NCBI RefSeq assembly: GCF_050315115.1
Contig: NZ_JBNPOJ010000017.1
Span: 1-37,021 of the forward strand
Source of the DNA: Peptoniphilus_A sp022767005
Lineage (GTDB): Bacteria; Bacillota; Clostridia; Tissierellales; Peptoniphilaceae
DNA: 37,021 bases
Direction of reading: 5' to 3'
Positions 16,123-24,313 of this stretch are shown here, piece after piece (the stretch's first letter is position 1; each line of letters starts with the position of its first letter). Under the pieces are notes generated by a model, which saw only the letters and a list, made by a program, of their open reading frames with translations, did not search any database and had not been told where the DNA came from. A program made the position numbers and the translations under genes.

Positions 16123-17070
16123 TTACAAGTGAATATTAACAAAATTAATAACTTCAATATTTATTTCCGCCCCTATCTTTAAATCTAAATTTGACTTTAT
16201 TCTAAAGATTTTTTCTGTGTTTTTGTTTTTAACATTATAAAAATATCCTTCTAAGTCATCTTCTTTAGATTCGATGATAAAATTACTGCCATCCTTTATC
16301 TTTAAATTTTTTGACTTAATGGCAACATTTGTACCTGGCTTCTCTTTAAATTCAAAATCTTTCCTTTCATCTTGACTTAAAAAAATATCAAAGCCCACAA
16401 GTTTAGCTGAATATTTATTTTTAGGATTGAAAAATACTTCTTCTTTACTTCCAAAATCCTCTATATGTCCATTTTTTATTACTAAAGCATCTTCGCTAAA
16501 TCTATAAACTTCTTCTTTATTATGTGAAACTAAAATAGTGGGTATATCATAATTAGTAATCAAGTCTTTGATGAATTTTTCCATTTCATCTCTCAAGACA
16601 GAATCTAATGCTGAAAATGATTCATCTAAAAGAATAACTTCTGGATTTATTGATAACATTCTCGCCATAGCAAGTCTTTGTTTTTGACCTCCAGACAATT
16701 TTTTTGGAAATAAATCTTTTTTTTCATATAATCCAACTTTTTTTAATAATTCCTTTGTCTTTTTCTTGTCTTGGCAAACAAAATAAATATTTTTTTCCGC
16801 CGTCATATTTGGAAATAAGGCATAAGATTGAAACATATAGCCTACTTTTCTATTTTCTGTTTTCATAGAAAAGGATTTTGAAGAGTCATAATACTTTGTA
16901 TTAAATTTTATATAGCCCTCATCTGGATCTATAAGACCTGCAATACACTTTAAAATCATAGTTTTCCCAGAGCCCGATTCGCCTAAAATCCCTAAAATTT
17001 TATTTTGGCTCTTTACATTAACATCTAAATTAAAATTTCCAATTTGTTTTTTTATGTTTATTTCTATCAT
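16123..17070 (-). CDS. modC: Molybdate ABC transporter ATP-binding protein
   Basis: A 315-residue ABC ATPase: Walker A GESGSGKT, Q-loop in YMFQSYALFP, signature LSGGQKQRLAMARM, Walker B EVILLDESFSALD and the H-loop in LVSHNKEEV. The C-terminal part (about 240-315) looks like a short, divergent TOBE/Mop-type domain rather than a full molybdate-binding one. The ATG at 17070 is one base after the ModB stop; an in-frame start at 17112 lies inside modB and is rejected. It is the last gene of the molybdenum run. It energises molybdate uptake with the ModB and ModA products encoded just upstream. No clear terminator is seen after it. Confidence 0.92.
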   Translation of the reverse strand: MIEINIKKQIGNFNLDVNVKSQNKILGILGESGSGKTMILKCIAGLIDPDEGYIKFNTKYYDSSKSFSMKTENRKVGYMFQSYALFPNMTAEKNIYFVCQDKKKTKELLKKVGLYEKKDLFPKKLSGGQKQRLAMARMLSINPEVILLDESFSALDSVLRDEMEKFIKDLITNYDIPTILVSHNKEEVYRFSEDALVIKNGHIEDFGSKEEVFFNPKNKYSAKLVGFDIFLSQDERKDFEFKEKPGTNVAIKSKNLKIKDGSNFIIESKEDDLEGYFYNVKNKNTEKIFRIKSNLDLKIGAEINIEVINFVNIHL

Positions 17071-17071
17071 A

Positions 17072-17725
17072 CTAATTTTCTCTAAAAAGTTTCTGCGACA
17101 ATGAATTTGCAAGTATCATTGAACTAAAGGATATAATTACAATGGTTATTGACCATTTGAAAGCTAGCAATCTATTGCCTGCCTGTACTGCAGAATATAT
17201 AGCTGTGGACATTGTTTGTGTCTTTCCAGGTATATTGCCCGCTATCATTATTGTCGCACCAAATTCACCAAGTGCTCTGGCAAAGGTAAGTATTAAACCA
17301 GAAAGCACACCTGGCACTGAAAGTGGTAATAAAATTTTCCAAAAAATTTTCATTTTTGAAATTCCAAGGGTCTTAGCTGCAAATAGTATATCTTCATTAA
17401 CTTGTTCAAAAGCTCCTAAACTCGTCCTATACATTATTGGAAGACTGACAACTATGGCAGAGATAACTGCTGCTGTTGGAGTAAAAATAATGCTAATTCC
17501 TATACTTCCTAAGGCCCTTCCTATTATAGAATTCTTTCCAAATATTATTAACAGAAAAAATCCAACAACAGTTGGCGGAAGAACCATAGAAAGAGTTAGA
17601 AATCCATCTACTAAGGAGCTTCCCCTTTTCATATTCATAACTAGATAAGCTAAACCAATCCCCAAGAAAAAATTTATAACACTAGCCAGTAAAGCTGTTA
17701 AAAGTGAAATTAATAAGGGGCTCAT
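17072..17725 (-). CDS. modB: Molybdate ABC transporter permease
   Basis: A 217-residue membrane protein with about five to six helices and the binding-protein-dependent transport motif around EDILFAAKTLGISKMKIFWK (the EAA loop that contacts ModC), followed by LILTFARALGEFGATIMIAG, which is characteristic of ModB/CysT-type permeases. It forms the transmembrane channel for molybdate. Its ATG overlaps the modA stop by four bases (ATGA), so the genes are translationally coupled. Confidence 0.95.
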   Translation of the reverse strand: MSPLLISLLTALLASVINFFLGIGLAYLVMNMKRGSSLVDGFLTLSMVLPPTVVGFFLLIIFGKNSIIGRALGSIGISIIFTPTAAVISAIVVSLPIMYRTSLGAFEQVNEDILFAAKTLGISKMKIFWKILLPLSVPGVLSGLILTFARALGEFGATIMIAGNIPGKTQTMSTAIYSAVQAGNRLLAFKWSITIVIISFSSMILANSLSQKLFREN

Positions 17726-18519
17726 GCTTCAACTTTGCCAAATCCATACTTTTCAAAAATCTTCATTGCTTCTTCAGATTTTAAATATTGGATAAATTTT
17801 TCAGCAAGCTCTTTGTTTTTAGATTCCTTTAAAGGTGCCACAGGATAAATAACTTGTTTGTGTGAATCCTTTGGTGCTGATTCAACTATTTCTACATTTG
17901 CATCTTTTAGCATGGCATCTGTCTTATATACAAATCCTGCATCAGCTTCACCAGTGGAAACCCAATTTAAGACTTGTCTAACATCACTTGCATAAGATGT
18001 TTTTGAGTTAACTTTGTCTGCTATTTTATAAAAGCTTAAAATTTCTTGTGAATATTGACCTACTGGAACACTTTGTGGATCTCCAAGAGCAACTAGTTTT
18101 ACCTTATCTGTTGCTAAATCATCAATTGATTTCACTTGGCTTTTATTTTCTTTAGGAGTAATTAAAACTACATCATTTAATAATAAATTCACTTTTTCAT
18201 TTTCGTCAATAAAGCCTCCTTTAATTAGTGCGTCCATTTGTTTTGAAGATGCAGACATAAATATATCTGCATTTGCTCCTTCTTCTATTTGAGTTTGTAA
18301 TGCTCCTGAACCACCGTAATTAAGTTTAAAATCTACTTTATTATCCTTGTTAAAGTTTTCAGTAATTTCATTTAATGCATCTTGTAATGAAGCAGCTGCT
18401 GATATATATAGTTCGCCACTTTCATCTTTTTTGTCTGAACTTTCTTTTTCATCTTTTCCACAAGCAACTAAACCTAATGCCATTGTAGCAATCAATACAA
18501 TAAAAAATATTTTTTTCAT
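17722..18519 (-). CDS. modA: Molybdate-binding lipoprotein
   Basis: A 265-residue periplasmic-binding-type protein anchored as a lipoprotein. The signal peptide ends in the lipobox LVAC (Cys20), followed by a Lys/Glu/Ser-rich linker. Mature motifs are ISAAASLQDALNEI, NYGGSGALQTQIEEGANADI and GDPQSVPVGQYSQE, all typical of ModA, which binds molybdate or tungstate through Ser and backbone contacts. The ATG at 18519 is used with GGAGGGA upstream; a GTG at 18534 overlaps that site. It directly follows the MOSC-MogA gene. Confidence 0.95.
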   Translation of the reverse strand: MKKIFFIVLIATMALGLVACGKDEKESSDKKDESGELYISAAASLQDALNEITENFNKDNKVDFKLNYGGSGALQTQIEEGANADIFMSASSKQMDALIKGGFIDENEKVNLLLNDVVLITPKENKSQVKSIDDLATDKVKLVALGDPQSVPVGQYSQEILSFYKIADKVNSKTSYASDVRQVLNWVSTGEADAGFVYKTDAMLKDANVEIVESAPKDSHKQVIYPVAPLKESKNKELAEKFIQYLKSEEAMKIFEKYGFGKVEA

Positions 18520-18520
18520 T

Positions 18521-19453
18521 TTATTTCCCTCCACAATCTTTTACATTTTCATTTAATATATCTAAACCGTGAATTAGCGGACCTTCAAAAGCTTTAATAT
18601 TTTCTCTAACAGCTTTTAATGAACCGGGTAAATTTATAATAAGCGACCCTTTCCTAATTCCAGAAACTGCTCTTGACAGCATTGCTTTGTCTGTAAATTT
18701 ACTACTATATAGTCTCATATTTTCAGCAATTCCAGGTACATTTTTTTCTAAAACATCTAATGTCGCTTCTGGCGTATTATCTCTTGGCGAAAAACCTGTT
18801 CCACCAGTAGTTAGAACTAAATTTAATTTTAATTTATCTGTAAAGTTTTTTATAGTTTCAGAAATAATTTCTCTATCATCTGGGATTATTGTTCTAGCTG
18901 AAATTTTAAATCCCTTTTCAGAAAAAATTCTTTCGATTTCGTCTCCCGATTCGTCAACTCTTTCTCCTCTCGAACCCTTATCAGAAACTGTAATAATTCC
19001 TAATTTATAGGGCGTATAAAATTCAACAGAAATATCATCTCCCTTTTTGAGGACTCCTCCATGCAAAACTCTTGCAAAAACGCCTTCTCTTGGCATAATA
19101 CAATCTCCAACGCTATTTCTTATGCTACATCCCTTATGACATTCTTTTCCAATCTGTGTAACTTGCAGTCTAACATCTCCTGAAACTATTACAGTGTCGA
19201 CTTTTATTTTATCAAAATCTAATCCTTTAATTAAAATATTTTCGCCAAATGCCCCTTCAGGAATTTTTATTCCTTCTTTTGTTTTCTCAAATTCTTCAAC
19301 AGATTCCTTCGACAAAAGTGAAACTTGCCTGTGCCAATTTCCAGCATGTGCGTCATTTAAAAGTCCAAATCCCTTTACAACTTCTACGGACTCTTTTGCG
19401 TATTTTTGTGTACCCTTTTTTTCACTTATACATAAAGCACAGATTTTTGGCAT
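18521..19453 (-). CDS. MOSC domain fused to MogA-type molybdopterin adenylyltransferase
   Basis: 310 residues with two domains. The first (about 1-148) is a MOSC domain, with the conserved Cys in KECHKGCSIR; MOSC proteins bind or deliver sulfur or cofactor for molybdenum enzymes. The second (about 150-310) is MoaB/MogA-like: GIITVSDKGSRGE, then LTTGGTGFSPRD, and NLPGSLKAVRENI near the end. MogA adenylates molybdopterin before molybdenum insertion. Similar two-domain proteins occur in clostridial molybdenum clusters. It starts one base after the moaA stop, with AGGAGGG before the ATG. Confidence 0.92.
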   Translation of the reverse strand: MPKICALCISEKKGTQKYAKESVEVVKGFGLLNDAHAGNWHRQVSLLSKESVEEFEKTKEGIKIPEGAFGENILIKGLDFDKIKVDTVIVSGDVRLQVTQIGKECHKGCSIRNSVGDCIMPREGVFARVLHGGVLKKGDDISVEFYTPYKLGIITVSDKGSRGERVDESGDEIERIFSEKGFKISARTIIPDDREIISETIKNFTDKLKLNLVLTTGGTGFSPRDNTPEATLDVLEKNVPGIAENMRLYSSKFTDKAMLSRAVSGIRKGSLIINLPGSLKAVRENIKAFEGPLIHGLDILNENVKDCGGK

Positions 19454-19454
19454 T

Positions 19455-20426
19455 TTACCCTCCTATTTGATTCATATTTTTTTTATCACGTTGAATTAAA
19501 CTTTCATTCATATGATGCATAAGAGGTTTATTATAAATAATATCTTTAATTTTTTCTCTTAGCTCATTTTCACTTAAAGTATAAATATAGGACCTAATGT
19601 TCTCTCCCAAATCATAATAAAGGCAAAGTTTTATAAATCCCGTTGCCGATAATCTAATTCTATTGCATTCACTGCAAAACTTATTATCAATAGCATCTAT
19701 AAAGCCTATATTAGATCTATAATTTTGAAAAGAATAGTATTCAGCCGGTCCATTTCCCTTTTTTTCACCAATAGGACTAGATTTTCCTAAAATACTTTCA
19801 ATTATTTGTAGCAATTCTTTTTTGCTATACCCTAATTCTGAATTTGCAATTCCCATGGGCATAATTTTTATAAACCTAATATCAATTGGATTAGCCTTCC
19901 CTAAATAAATTAAATTTTCTATATCTTCTCTATCTAAAGGTTTCATGGGAACTGTATTAATTTTTAATCTTTCAAAATTTTCTGCTAAAAGGACTTTAAT
20001 TCCCCCAAGAACTTTATTGAGAAAATTTCTTCCTGTGATTTCTTCGTATTTAATTGGATTTAAACTGTCTAAACTAACATTAATTCTATCAATTCCCGAG
20101 TCAATAAGATTTTTCCCATATTCTTCAAGTAAAACGCCATTTGTTGTTATTGTAACTTCCCCAATGCCTTCTAATTTTTTTAGCTCTTTTACCAAATTAC
20201 AAACATCTCGTCTTACTAATGGCTCTCCGCCTGTTAATTTAAAATTTTTAATTCCTAGCGATATAAATATTTTGGACAAGATTAAAATTTCCTCATAACT
20301 TAAAATATCTTTATGATTAAGTAGTTTTACGCCTTCTTCAGGCATACAATACTTACATCTCAAATTGCATCTATCTGTTAAAGATATTCTAATATAATCA
20401 ATTTCCCTTCCAAACCTATCTCTCAT
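19455..20426 (-). CDS. moaA: GTP 3',8-cyclase
   Basis: A 323-residue radical SAM enzyme that starts molybdopterin synthesis by rearranging GTP. The N-terminal cluster is held by Cys20, Cys24 and Cys27 (CNLRCKYC). SAM-binding LTGGEPL follows. The C-terminal substrate-binding cluster is held by Cys251, Cys254 and Cys268. The protein ends in Gly-Gly, the conserved MoaA tail needed for activity. It starts directly after the moaC stop with no gap. Confidence 0.97.
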   Translation of the reverse strand: MRDRFGREIDYIRISLTDRCNLRCKYCMPEEGVKLLNHKDILSYEEILILSKIFISLGIKNFKLTGGEPLVRRDVCNLVKELKKLEGIGEVTITTNGVLLEEYGKNLIDSGIDRINVSLDSLNPIKYEEITGRNFLNKVLGGIKVLLAENFERLKINTVPMKPLDREDIENLIYLGKANPIDIRFIKIMPMGIANSELGYSKKELLQIIESILGKSSPIGEKKGNGPAEYYSFQNYRSNIGFIDAIDNKFCSECNRIRLSATGFIKLCLYYDLGENIRSYIYTLSENELREKIKDIIYNKPLMHHMNESLIQRDKKNMNQIGG

Positions 20427-20903
20427 TTATAAACTCCTATAAAAATCGCCTGACTTTCCTCCCGATTTATGAATAAGTCTAATATTAGAAATTTCCATAT
20501 TTTTATCTATTGCCTTACACATATCATAAATTGTAAGAAGTGAAACTGAGCAAGCTGTCAAAGCTTCCATCTCTACTCCAGTCTTACCTACTGTTCTAAC
20601 AGAAACCTCTGACTCAACATAGGATTCTTCTCTATTAATAATAAAATCTATGTCAGAACCAGTTAGCATAAGAGTGTGGCACATAGGAATTAAATCTGAT
20701 GTCCTTTTACTAGCCATTATGCCAGCAACTCTTGCCACAGCTAAAACATTGCCCTTGCTAACAGTTCCTTCCTCTATCTTTTTTATAACTTCTTTAGATG
20801 TGTAAATCCTACCTTTAGCAACTGCAATTCTTTTAGTAATATCTTTTTCAGAAATCTCCACCATTCTTGCCCTGCCGTCTTTATCAAAATGACTTAAATC
20901 CAT
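20427..20903 (-). CDS. moaC: Cyclic pyranopterin monophosphate synthase
   Basis: 158 residues; works on the MoaA product to make cyclic pyranopterin monophosphate. Conserved motifs are LIPMCHTLMLTG and VEMEALTACSVSLLTIYDM, with the N-terminal LSHFDKDGRARMVEIS. The ATG at 20903 has GGGAG upstream and sits one base after the stop of the MoeA-like gene. A longer in-frame start inside that gene is rejected. Confidence 0.96.
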   Translation of the reverse strand: MDLSHFDKDGRARMVEISEKDITKRIAVAKGRIYTSKEVIKKIEEGTVSKGNVLAVARVAGIMASKRTSDLIPMCHTLMLTGSDIDFIINREESYVESEVSVRTVGKTGVEMEALTACSVSLLTIYDMCKAIDKNMEISNIRLIHKSGGKSGDFYRSL

Positions 20904-20904
20904 T

Positions 20905-21930
20905 TTAAACTCCCTTTCCAAAAGAACATTCTGGATATGTGCAAGTTCTGCATTGTAGACAAAGTCCGCCATGTCCCAGCCTTGCAATTTCTTCGGCTTT
21001 AACTAAATCTTTTGCAGCTATCCTTGGTAGAATAAGATCAAAAATAGTTGACCTTTCATACATTACACAACCTGGCAAACCCATAATAGGTTTTCCTTCA
21101 TCTGAATATCCTAAACAAAACATTGCACCCGGAAGCACTGGTGCCCCATAAGTAATTAGATTTTTACTTACATTTGTAATAGCTTTTGGAGTTTTATCAT
21201 CGGGATCGACGCTCATTCCACCAGTCAAAATAATAATATCTACATCTTTATCAAGCATCTTTTTTATTTCCCTTTCAATGTCGTCACTATCGTCTGAAAC
21301 TAAAACATGCTCTGTAACTTCTAAATTGTATTTTTTTACTTTTTCTTTTACCACTGGACTAAAAGTATCCTTTATTAAGCCCGAAAAAATTTCTGAACCA
21401 GTAGTTATGAGTCCAACTTTTTGATGTATAAAAGGCAAAATATTAAAAATCGGTTCCTTGCCAATCTCTGCCTTTTTAGACTCCATTTTTTCTTTTTCAA
21501 TTACTAAGGGTATAATTCGAGTTCCAAAAATTTTGTCATCTTCTTTTACCGGCATATTATTATGCCTACTCGCTACCATCATTTGAGGATTTATATTAAT
21601 TTTTAATAGTCTTTCAATATCAACCTTTAATAATCCATCAAGTTCTGAAAACACATCAAATTTGCCTTCACTAGGACCTTTGGCATACATATTTTCCCCC
21701 ATGCACATATCTCTTAAATATTCAGCTGCTTGATCTTCGTGGATCATGCCTTCTTCTAATTCAAAAATATATATGTTTTTTTTCCCAATTTTTTTTAAGA
21801 TTGGAATATCTTCTTCTTTAATAATATGTCCCTTTTTAAACCTTGGTCCTTTAAATTTATCTTTTATAATTTCTGTTATATCGTGACCAAGTACCATGCC
21901 AACTGATTTTTCTACTGGAACTTCTTTCAT
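20905..21930 (-). CDS. MoeA/MogA-like molybdopterin-binding protein with Cys-rich tail
   Basis: A 341-residue protein with a molybdopterin-binding (MoCF) domain in its second half: VGLITTGSEIFSGLI, then IIILTGGMSVDPDD and PVLPGAMFCLGY, ending the domain at IMGLPGCVMYERSTIFD. The first half is shorter than in full MoeA. The last 20 or so residues hold four Cys (CLQCRTCTYPEC) that could bind a metal or FeS cluster. Relatives occur beside molybdenum hydroxylase genes in clostridia and may insert the metal or handle the cofactor for those enzymes. AGGAGAAGG lies upstream of the ATG. The exact function is not established. Confidence 0.85.
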   Translation of the reverse strand: MKEVPVEKSVGMVLGHDITEIIKDKFKGPRFKKGHIIKEEDIPILKKIGKKNIYIFELEEGMIHEDQAAEYLRDMCMGENMYAKGPSEGKFDVFSELDGLLKVDIERLLKININPQMMVASRHNNMPVKEDDKIFGTRIIPLVIEKEKMESKKAEIGKEPIFNILPFIHQKVGLITTGSEIFSGLIKDTFSPVVKEKVKKYNLEVTEHVLVSDDSDDIEREIKKMLDKDVDIIILTGGMSVDPDDKTPKAITNVSKNLITYGAPVLPGAMFCLGYSDEGKPIMGLPGCVMYERSTIFDLILPRIAAKDLVKAEEIARLGHGGLCLQCRTCTYPECSFGKGV

Positions 21931-21990
21931 CCCTATAAACCTTCTCCTATAATATGTTAAAATACACTTTTATATTTTATTTATTTCTTT

Positions 21991-22599
21991 TTAATTTTTC
22001 CTATTAAAATAATTTAAAAGACTATTATAATCTTCTAAACTATCAATATCCTTACCTTCTATTTCACTTTCCATTTCAACAGAAATTGAGTTTTTTTCTG
22101 TAATAAATATAGAACCGCCCTCATCGCCCTTTAATTCCAAAAGTTTTTCTTTTAATGAGATTGGGATTATAACAGGAGATCCCTTTTTGCCAGCGAATTT
22201 AGGAAAAATAATTTTATCAAGATTATTTTCAAATTCATTTAATAATTTAATTACTGATTTTTCTTTTAAAAAAGGTTGATCCGCCATAAAAAACATATAG
22301 CCCTTTGAGTCGATTTTTGAATTTTCAATTCCTAACTTTATAGATTCGCTTTTTCCCAAATTTGCATTTGGATTTTTTTCATAATTAATTCCCTTTTTAA
22401 CTGCGTATTCTATAATCTCAGAATCATTAGTTATAACAATTTTATCCTTAAATGGAATTGACTCAATTAAATCTAAAACATAGGAGTAAATTTTTTTCTC
22501 TGCTATTTCAGCCTTTAACTTATTTTCTTTAAATCTCTTTGAATATCCGCTAGCTAAAATAATAGCATTAACTTCATAATTTTTTATTTTATCATTCAT
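21991..22599 (-). CDS. MocA-like molybdopterin cytidylyltransferase
   Basis: A 202-residue nucleotidyltransferase of the MobA/MocA group. The nucleotide-binding N-terminus reads IILASGYSKRFKENKL, and MADQPFL carries the metal-binding Asp. Later come GKKGSPVIIP and GDEGGSIFI. In hydroxylase clusters this family attaches CMP to molybdopterin, giving the dinucleotide form used by most bacterial xanthine dehydrogenase-family enzymes. Its ATG overlaps the xdhC stop by four bases. Confidence 0.88.
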   Translation of the reverse strand: MNDKIKNYEVNAIILASGYSKRFKENKLKAEIAEKKIYSYVLDLIESIPFKDKIVITNDSEIIEYAVKKGINYEKNPNANLGKSESIKLGIENSKIDSKGYMFFMADQPFLKEKSVIKLLNEFENNLDKIIFPKFAGKKGSPVIIPISLKEKLLELKGDEGGSIFITEKNSISVEMESEIEGKDIDSLEDYNSLLNYFNRKN

Positions 22600-23558
22600 A
22601 CATTTGTCCTATAACTTTCTATAACTTCACCAGCTATGCTTATTGCAATTTCCTCTGGTGTTAGAGCTGAAATTTTCATCCCCACTGGCAAGCGAACTTT
22701 CTTTTTATATTCACCTTCTAAGTCCCCGCCTAAAAAATGTTCTCTATACTTTTTAGCTTTTATTTTATTTCCTACAACGCCAATATAATAAGGTTCCTTC
22801 TTTAATACACTTTCCAAAACTTTAATATCGTATTTATGCCCTCTAGTCATAATCAATACATAGTCACTTTTTTCAATATCAATAGAATCAAGTTTATCAA
22901 AATCTATTACTATCCTTTTAATTTTGTCAAACTCTTTTTGACTTATAAAGTCTTCTCTATCATCAACTACACTTATATTCAACCCTAAAAAATCAAGCAC
23001 TTTGACAGTGGCTTTAGATATATGTCCTCCTCCAAAAATAAAAACCCTCATAGGTCTTTTTATTTTTATCTTAAATAAATTTCTCTCTGGATTTTCTTCC
23101 CCTGTAAATGGAAATAATTCTCCATCGATTTCAATTGAAATTCCAAAATTAGAATCTTCCTTTGAAATATCATATACAAGATAAACATTATGATCCTCTA
23201 CTTCTGATATAAGTTTCTCAAAATATTCCTCATTTTTGTAATTTTCTATGTCTATATATTGAAAATGAACTCTAGTCTGTCCGCCACATACCATTCCATT
23301 CTCAGCAGCAACCTCTTTAGAAACTTCATAAAATTGTTGATCACATTTTTTTGTAGAAATTAAATTTTTTGCATGATTTATAGCTTGAAATTCCTGTTCT
23401 CCGCCACCAATAGTGCCTGAGTAATATCCCTTTTCAGTTATTAACATAGTTGCTCCAACTTCTCTTGGAGCAGAACCATGCTTAAAAATTATAGATGCCA
23501 TTACAAAGGGTTCTTTTTTTCTACACAAGTTTATAGCATCTTTTATAATATCTATCAA
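22596..23558 (-). CDS. xdhC: XdhC-type molybdenum hydroxylase maturation protein
   Basis: A 320-residue XdhC/CoxI-family protein. The N-terminal domain has FKHGSAPREVGATMLI, GTIGGGEQEF and the conserved Cys motif ENGMVCGGQT. The C-terminal half is a Rossmann domain, RVFIFGGGHISKATVKVL. XdhC binds the cofactor, promotes addition of the terminal sulfido ligand to molybdenum, and passes it to the hydroxylase. The start is TTG with AAGGG upstream. It is followed by the cytidylyltransferase gene with a four-base overlap. Confidence 0.92.
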   Translation of the reverse strand: MIDIIKDAINLCRKKEPFVMASIIFKHGSAPREVGATMLITEKGYYSGTIGGGEQEFQAINHAKNLISTKKCDQQFYEVSKEVAAENGMVCGGQTRVHFQYIDIENYKNEEYFEKLISEVEDHNVYLVYDISKEDSNFGISIEIDGELFPFTGEENPERNLFKIKIKRPMRVFIFGGGHISKATVKVLDFLGLNISVVDDREDFISQKEFDKIKRIVIDFDKLDSIDIEKSDYVLIMTRGHKYDIKVLESVLKKEPYYIGVVGNKIKAKKYREHFLGGDLEGEYKKKVRLPVGMKISALTPEEIAISIAGEVIESYRTNV

Positions 23559-23585
23559 ATTATCATCCCTTCAAAAATATTTCTA

Positions 23586-24230
23586 TTACTCACTATAATT
23601 CATGTCAATTACTCCCTTATTAAAATGATTTTTTAATAATTTTTTTACTTCTGACATGTCATTTTTTTTAGTATACTCTAGCATAAGTTTGTGATCTTCG
23701 AAATGTTTATCTTTAAATACTTTCTTATTATATGAAGACGTTAGTATTAATAAATCAGATAAGTCGTCAAATTCTCTTATTAAATATTTATTATTTGTAG
23801 CAACGACAAATTGTCTGTCAAAGTTTATTGATGTCCGTATATATTTGTAATCAAATTTATTGTTGTTATCATGTTGTTCCTTATTTGCTTCAAATGCTTT
23901 TTCCAGCAGTTGTTCCAAATATTTTTCTTGATTGTTTTCTAAAATAATATTTAACGCACCTAAAAGTAATATTAAAATCGTGTTATTAAGATCAATTATT
24001 TCTTTTTCAGATAATGAAATTACTTTATACTTATTGTTTTCTTTTATTTCAATGAGTCCTAATGAGTATAAAGATGATAATGCTTCTCTAATAGGAGTAT
24101 TGCTTACAGAAAATTCTCTAGTTAGTTCAGATATATTGACATCTTGGCCTAATTTATATTCCTTAGTTAAAATCTTTTCTTTTATCAAATCAAAAACTTG
24201 TTCTCGAATGCTCATTCTACTTATTTTCAT
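23586..24230 (-). CDS. GntR-family regulator (FCD-type)
   Basis: A 214-residue transcription factor. The N-terminal winged helix is MSIREQVFDLIKEKIL, then the GntR pattern ISELTREFSVSNTPIREAL. An all-helical FCD-like C-terminal domain follows, with possible metal or ligand contacts in RTSINFDRQF and DHKLMLEY. The ATG at 24230 with AAGGAG is used; an upstream in-frame start lacks a ribosome site. It lies between the BCCT transporter and xdhC. It probably controls the hydroxylase/lyase genes in response to their substrate. A perfect inverted repeat stands directly upstream (24268-24307), and a GntR-type site lies before the FeS gene. Confidence 0.9.
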   Translation of the reverse strand: MKISRMSIREQVFDLIKEKILTKEYKLGQDVNISELTREFSVSNTPIREALSSLYSLGLIEIKENNKYKVISLSEKEIIDLNNTILILLLGALNIILENNQEKYLEQLLEKAFEANKEQHDNNNKFDYKYIRTSINFDRQFVVATNNKYLIREFDDLSDLLILTSSYNKKVFKDKHFEDHKLMLEYTKKNDMSEVKKLLKNHFNKGVIDMNYSE

Positions 24231-24267
24231 TAAAATACTCCTTAAATTCTTCAAACACTATAAATTC

Positions 24268-24307
24268 AATATAACTTTAAACACCGTTAAGCATTTAAAG
24301 TTATATT
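24268..24307. repeat. Perfect 14-bp inverted repeat before the GntR gene
   Basis: 24268-24281 and 24294-24307 are exact inverted copies around a 12-base spacer. The repeat starts seven bases past the BCCT stop codon and ends about 40 bases before the GntR start. It could be a weak terminator (no T-tail seen on the minus strand), an mRNA stabilising hairpin, or an operator. Confidence 0.75.
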
Positions 24308-24313
24308 TTCATT

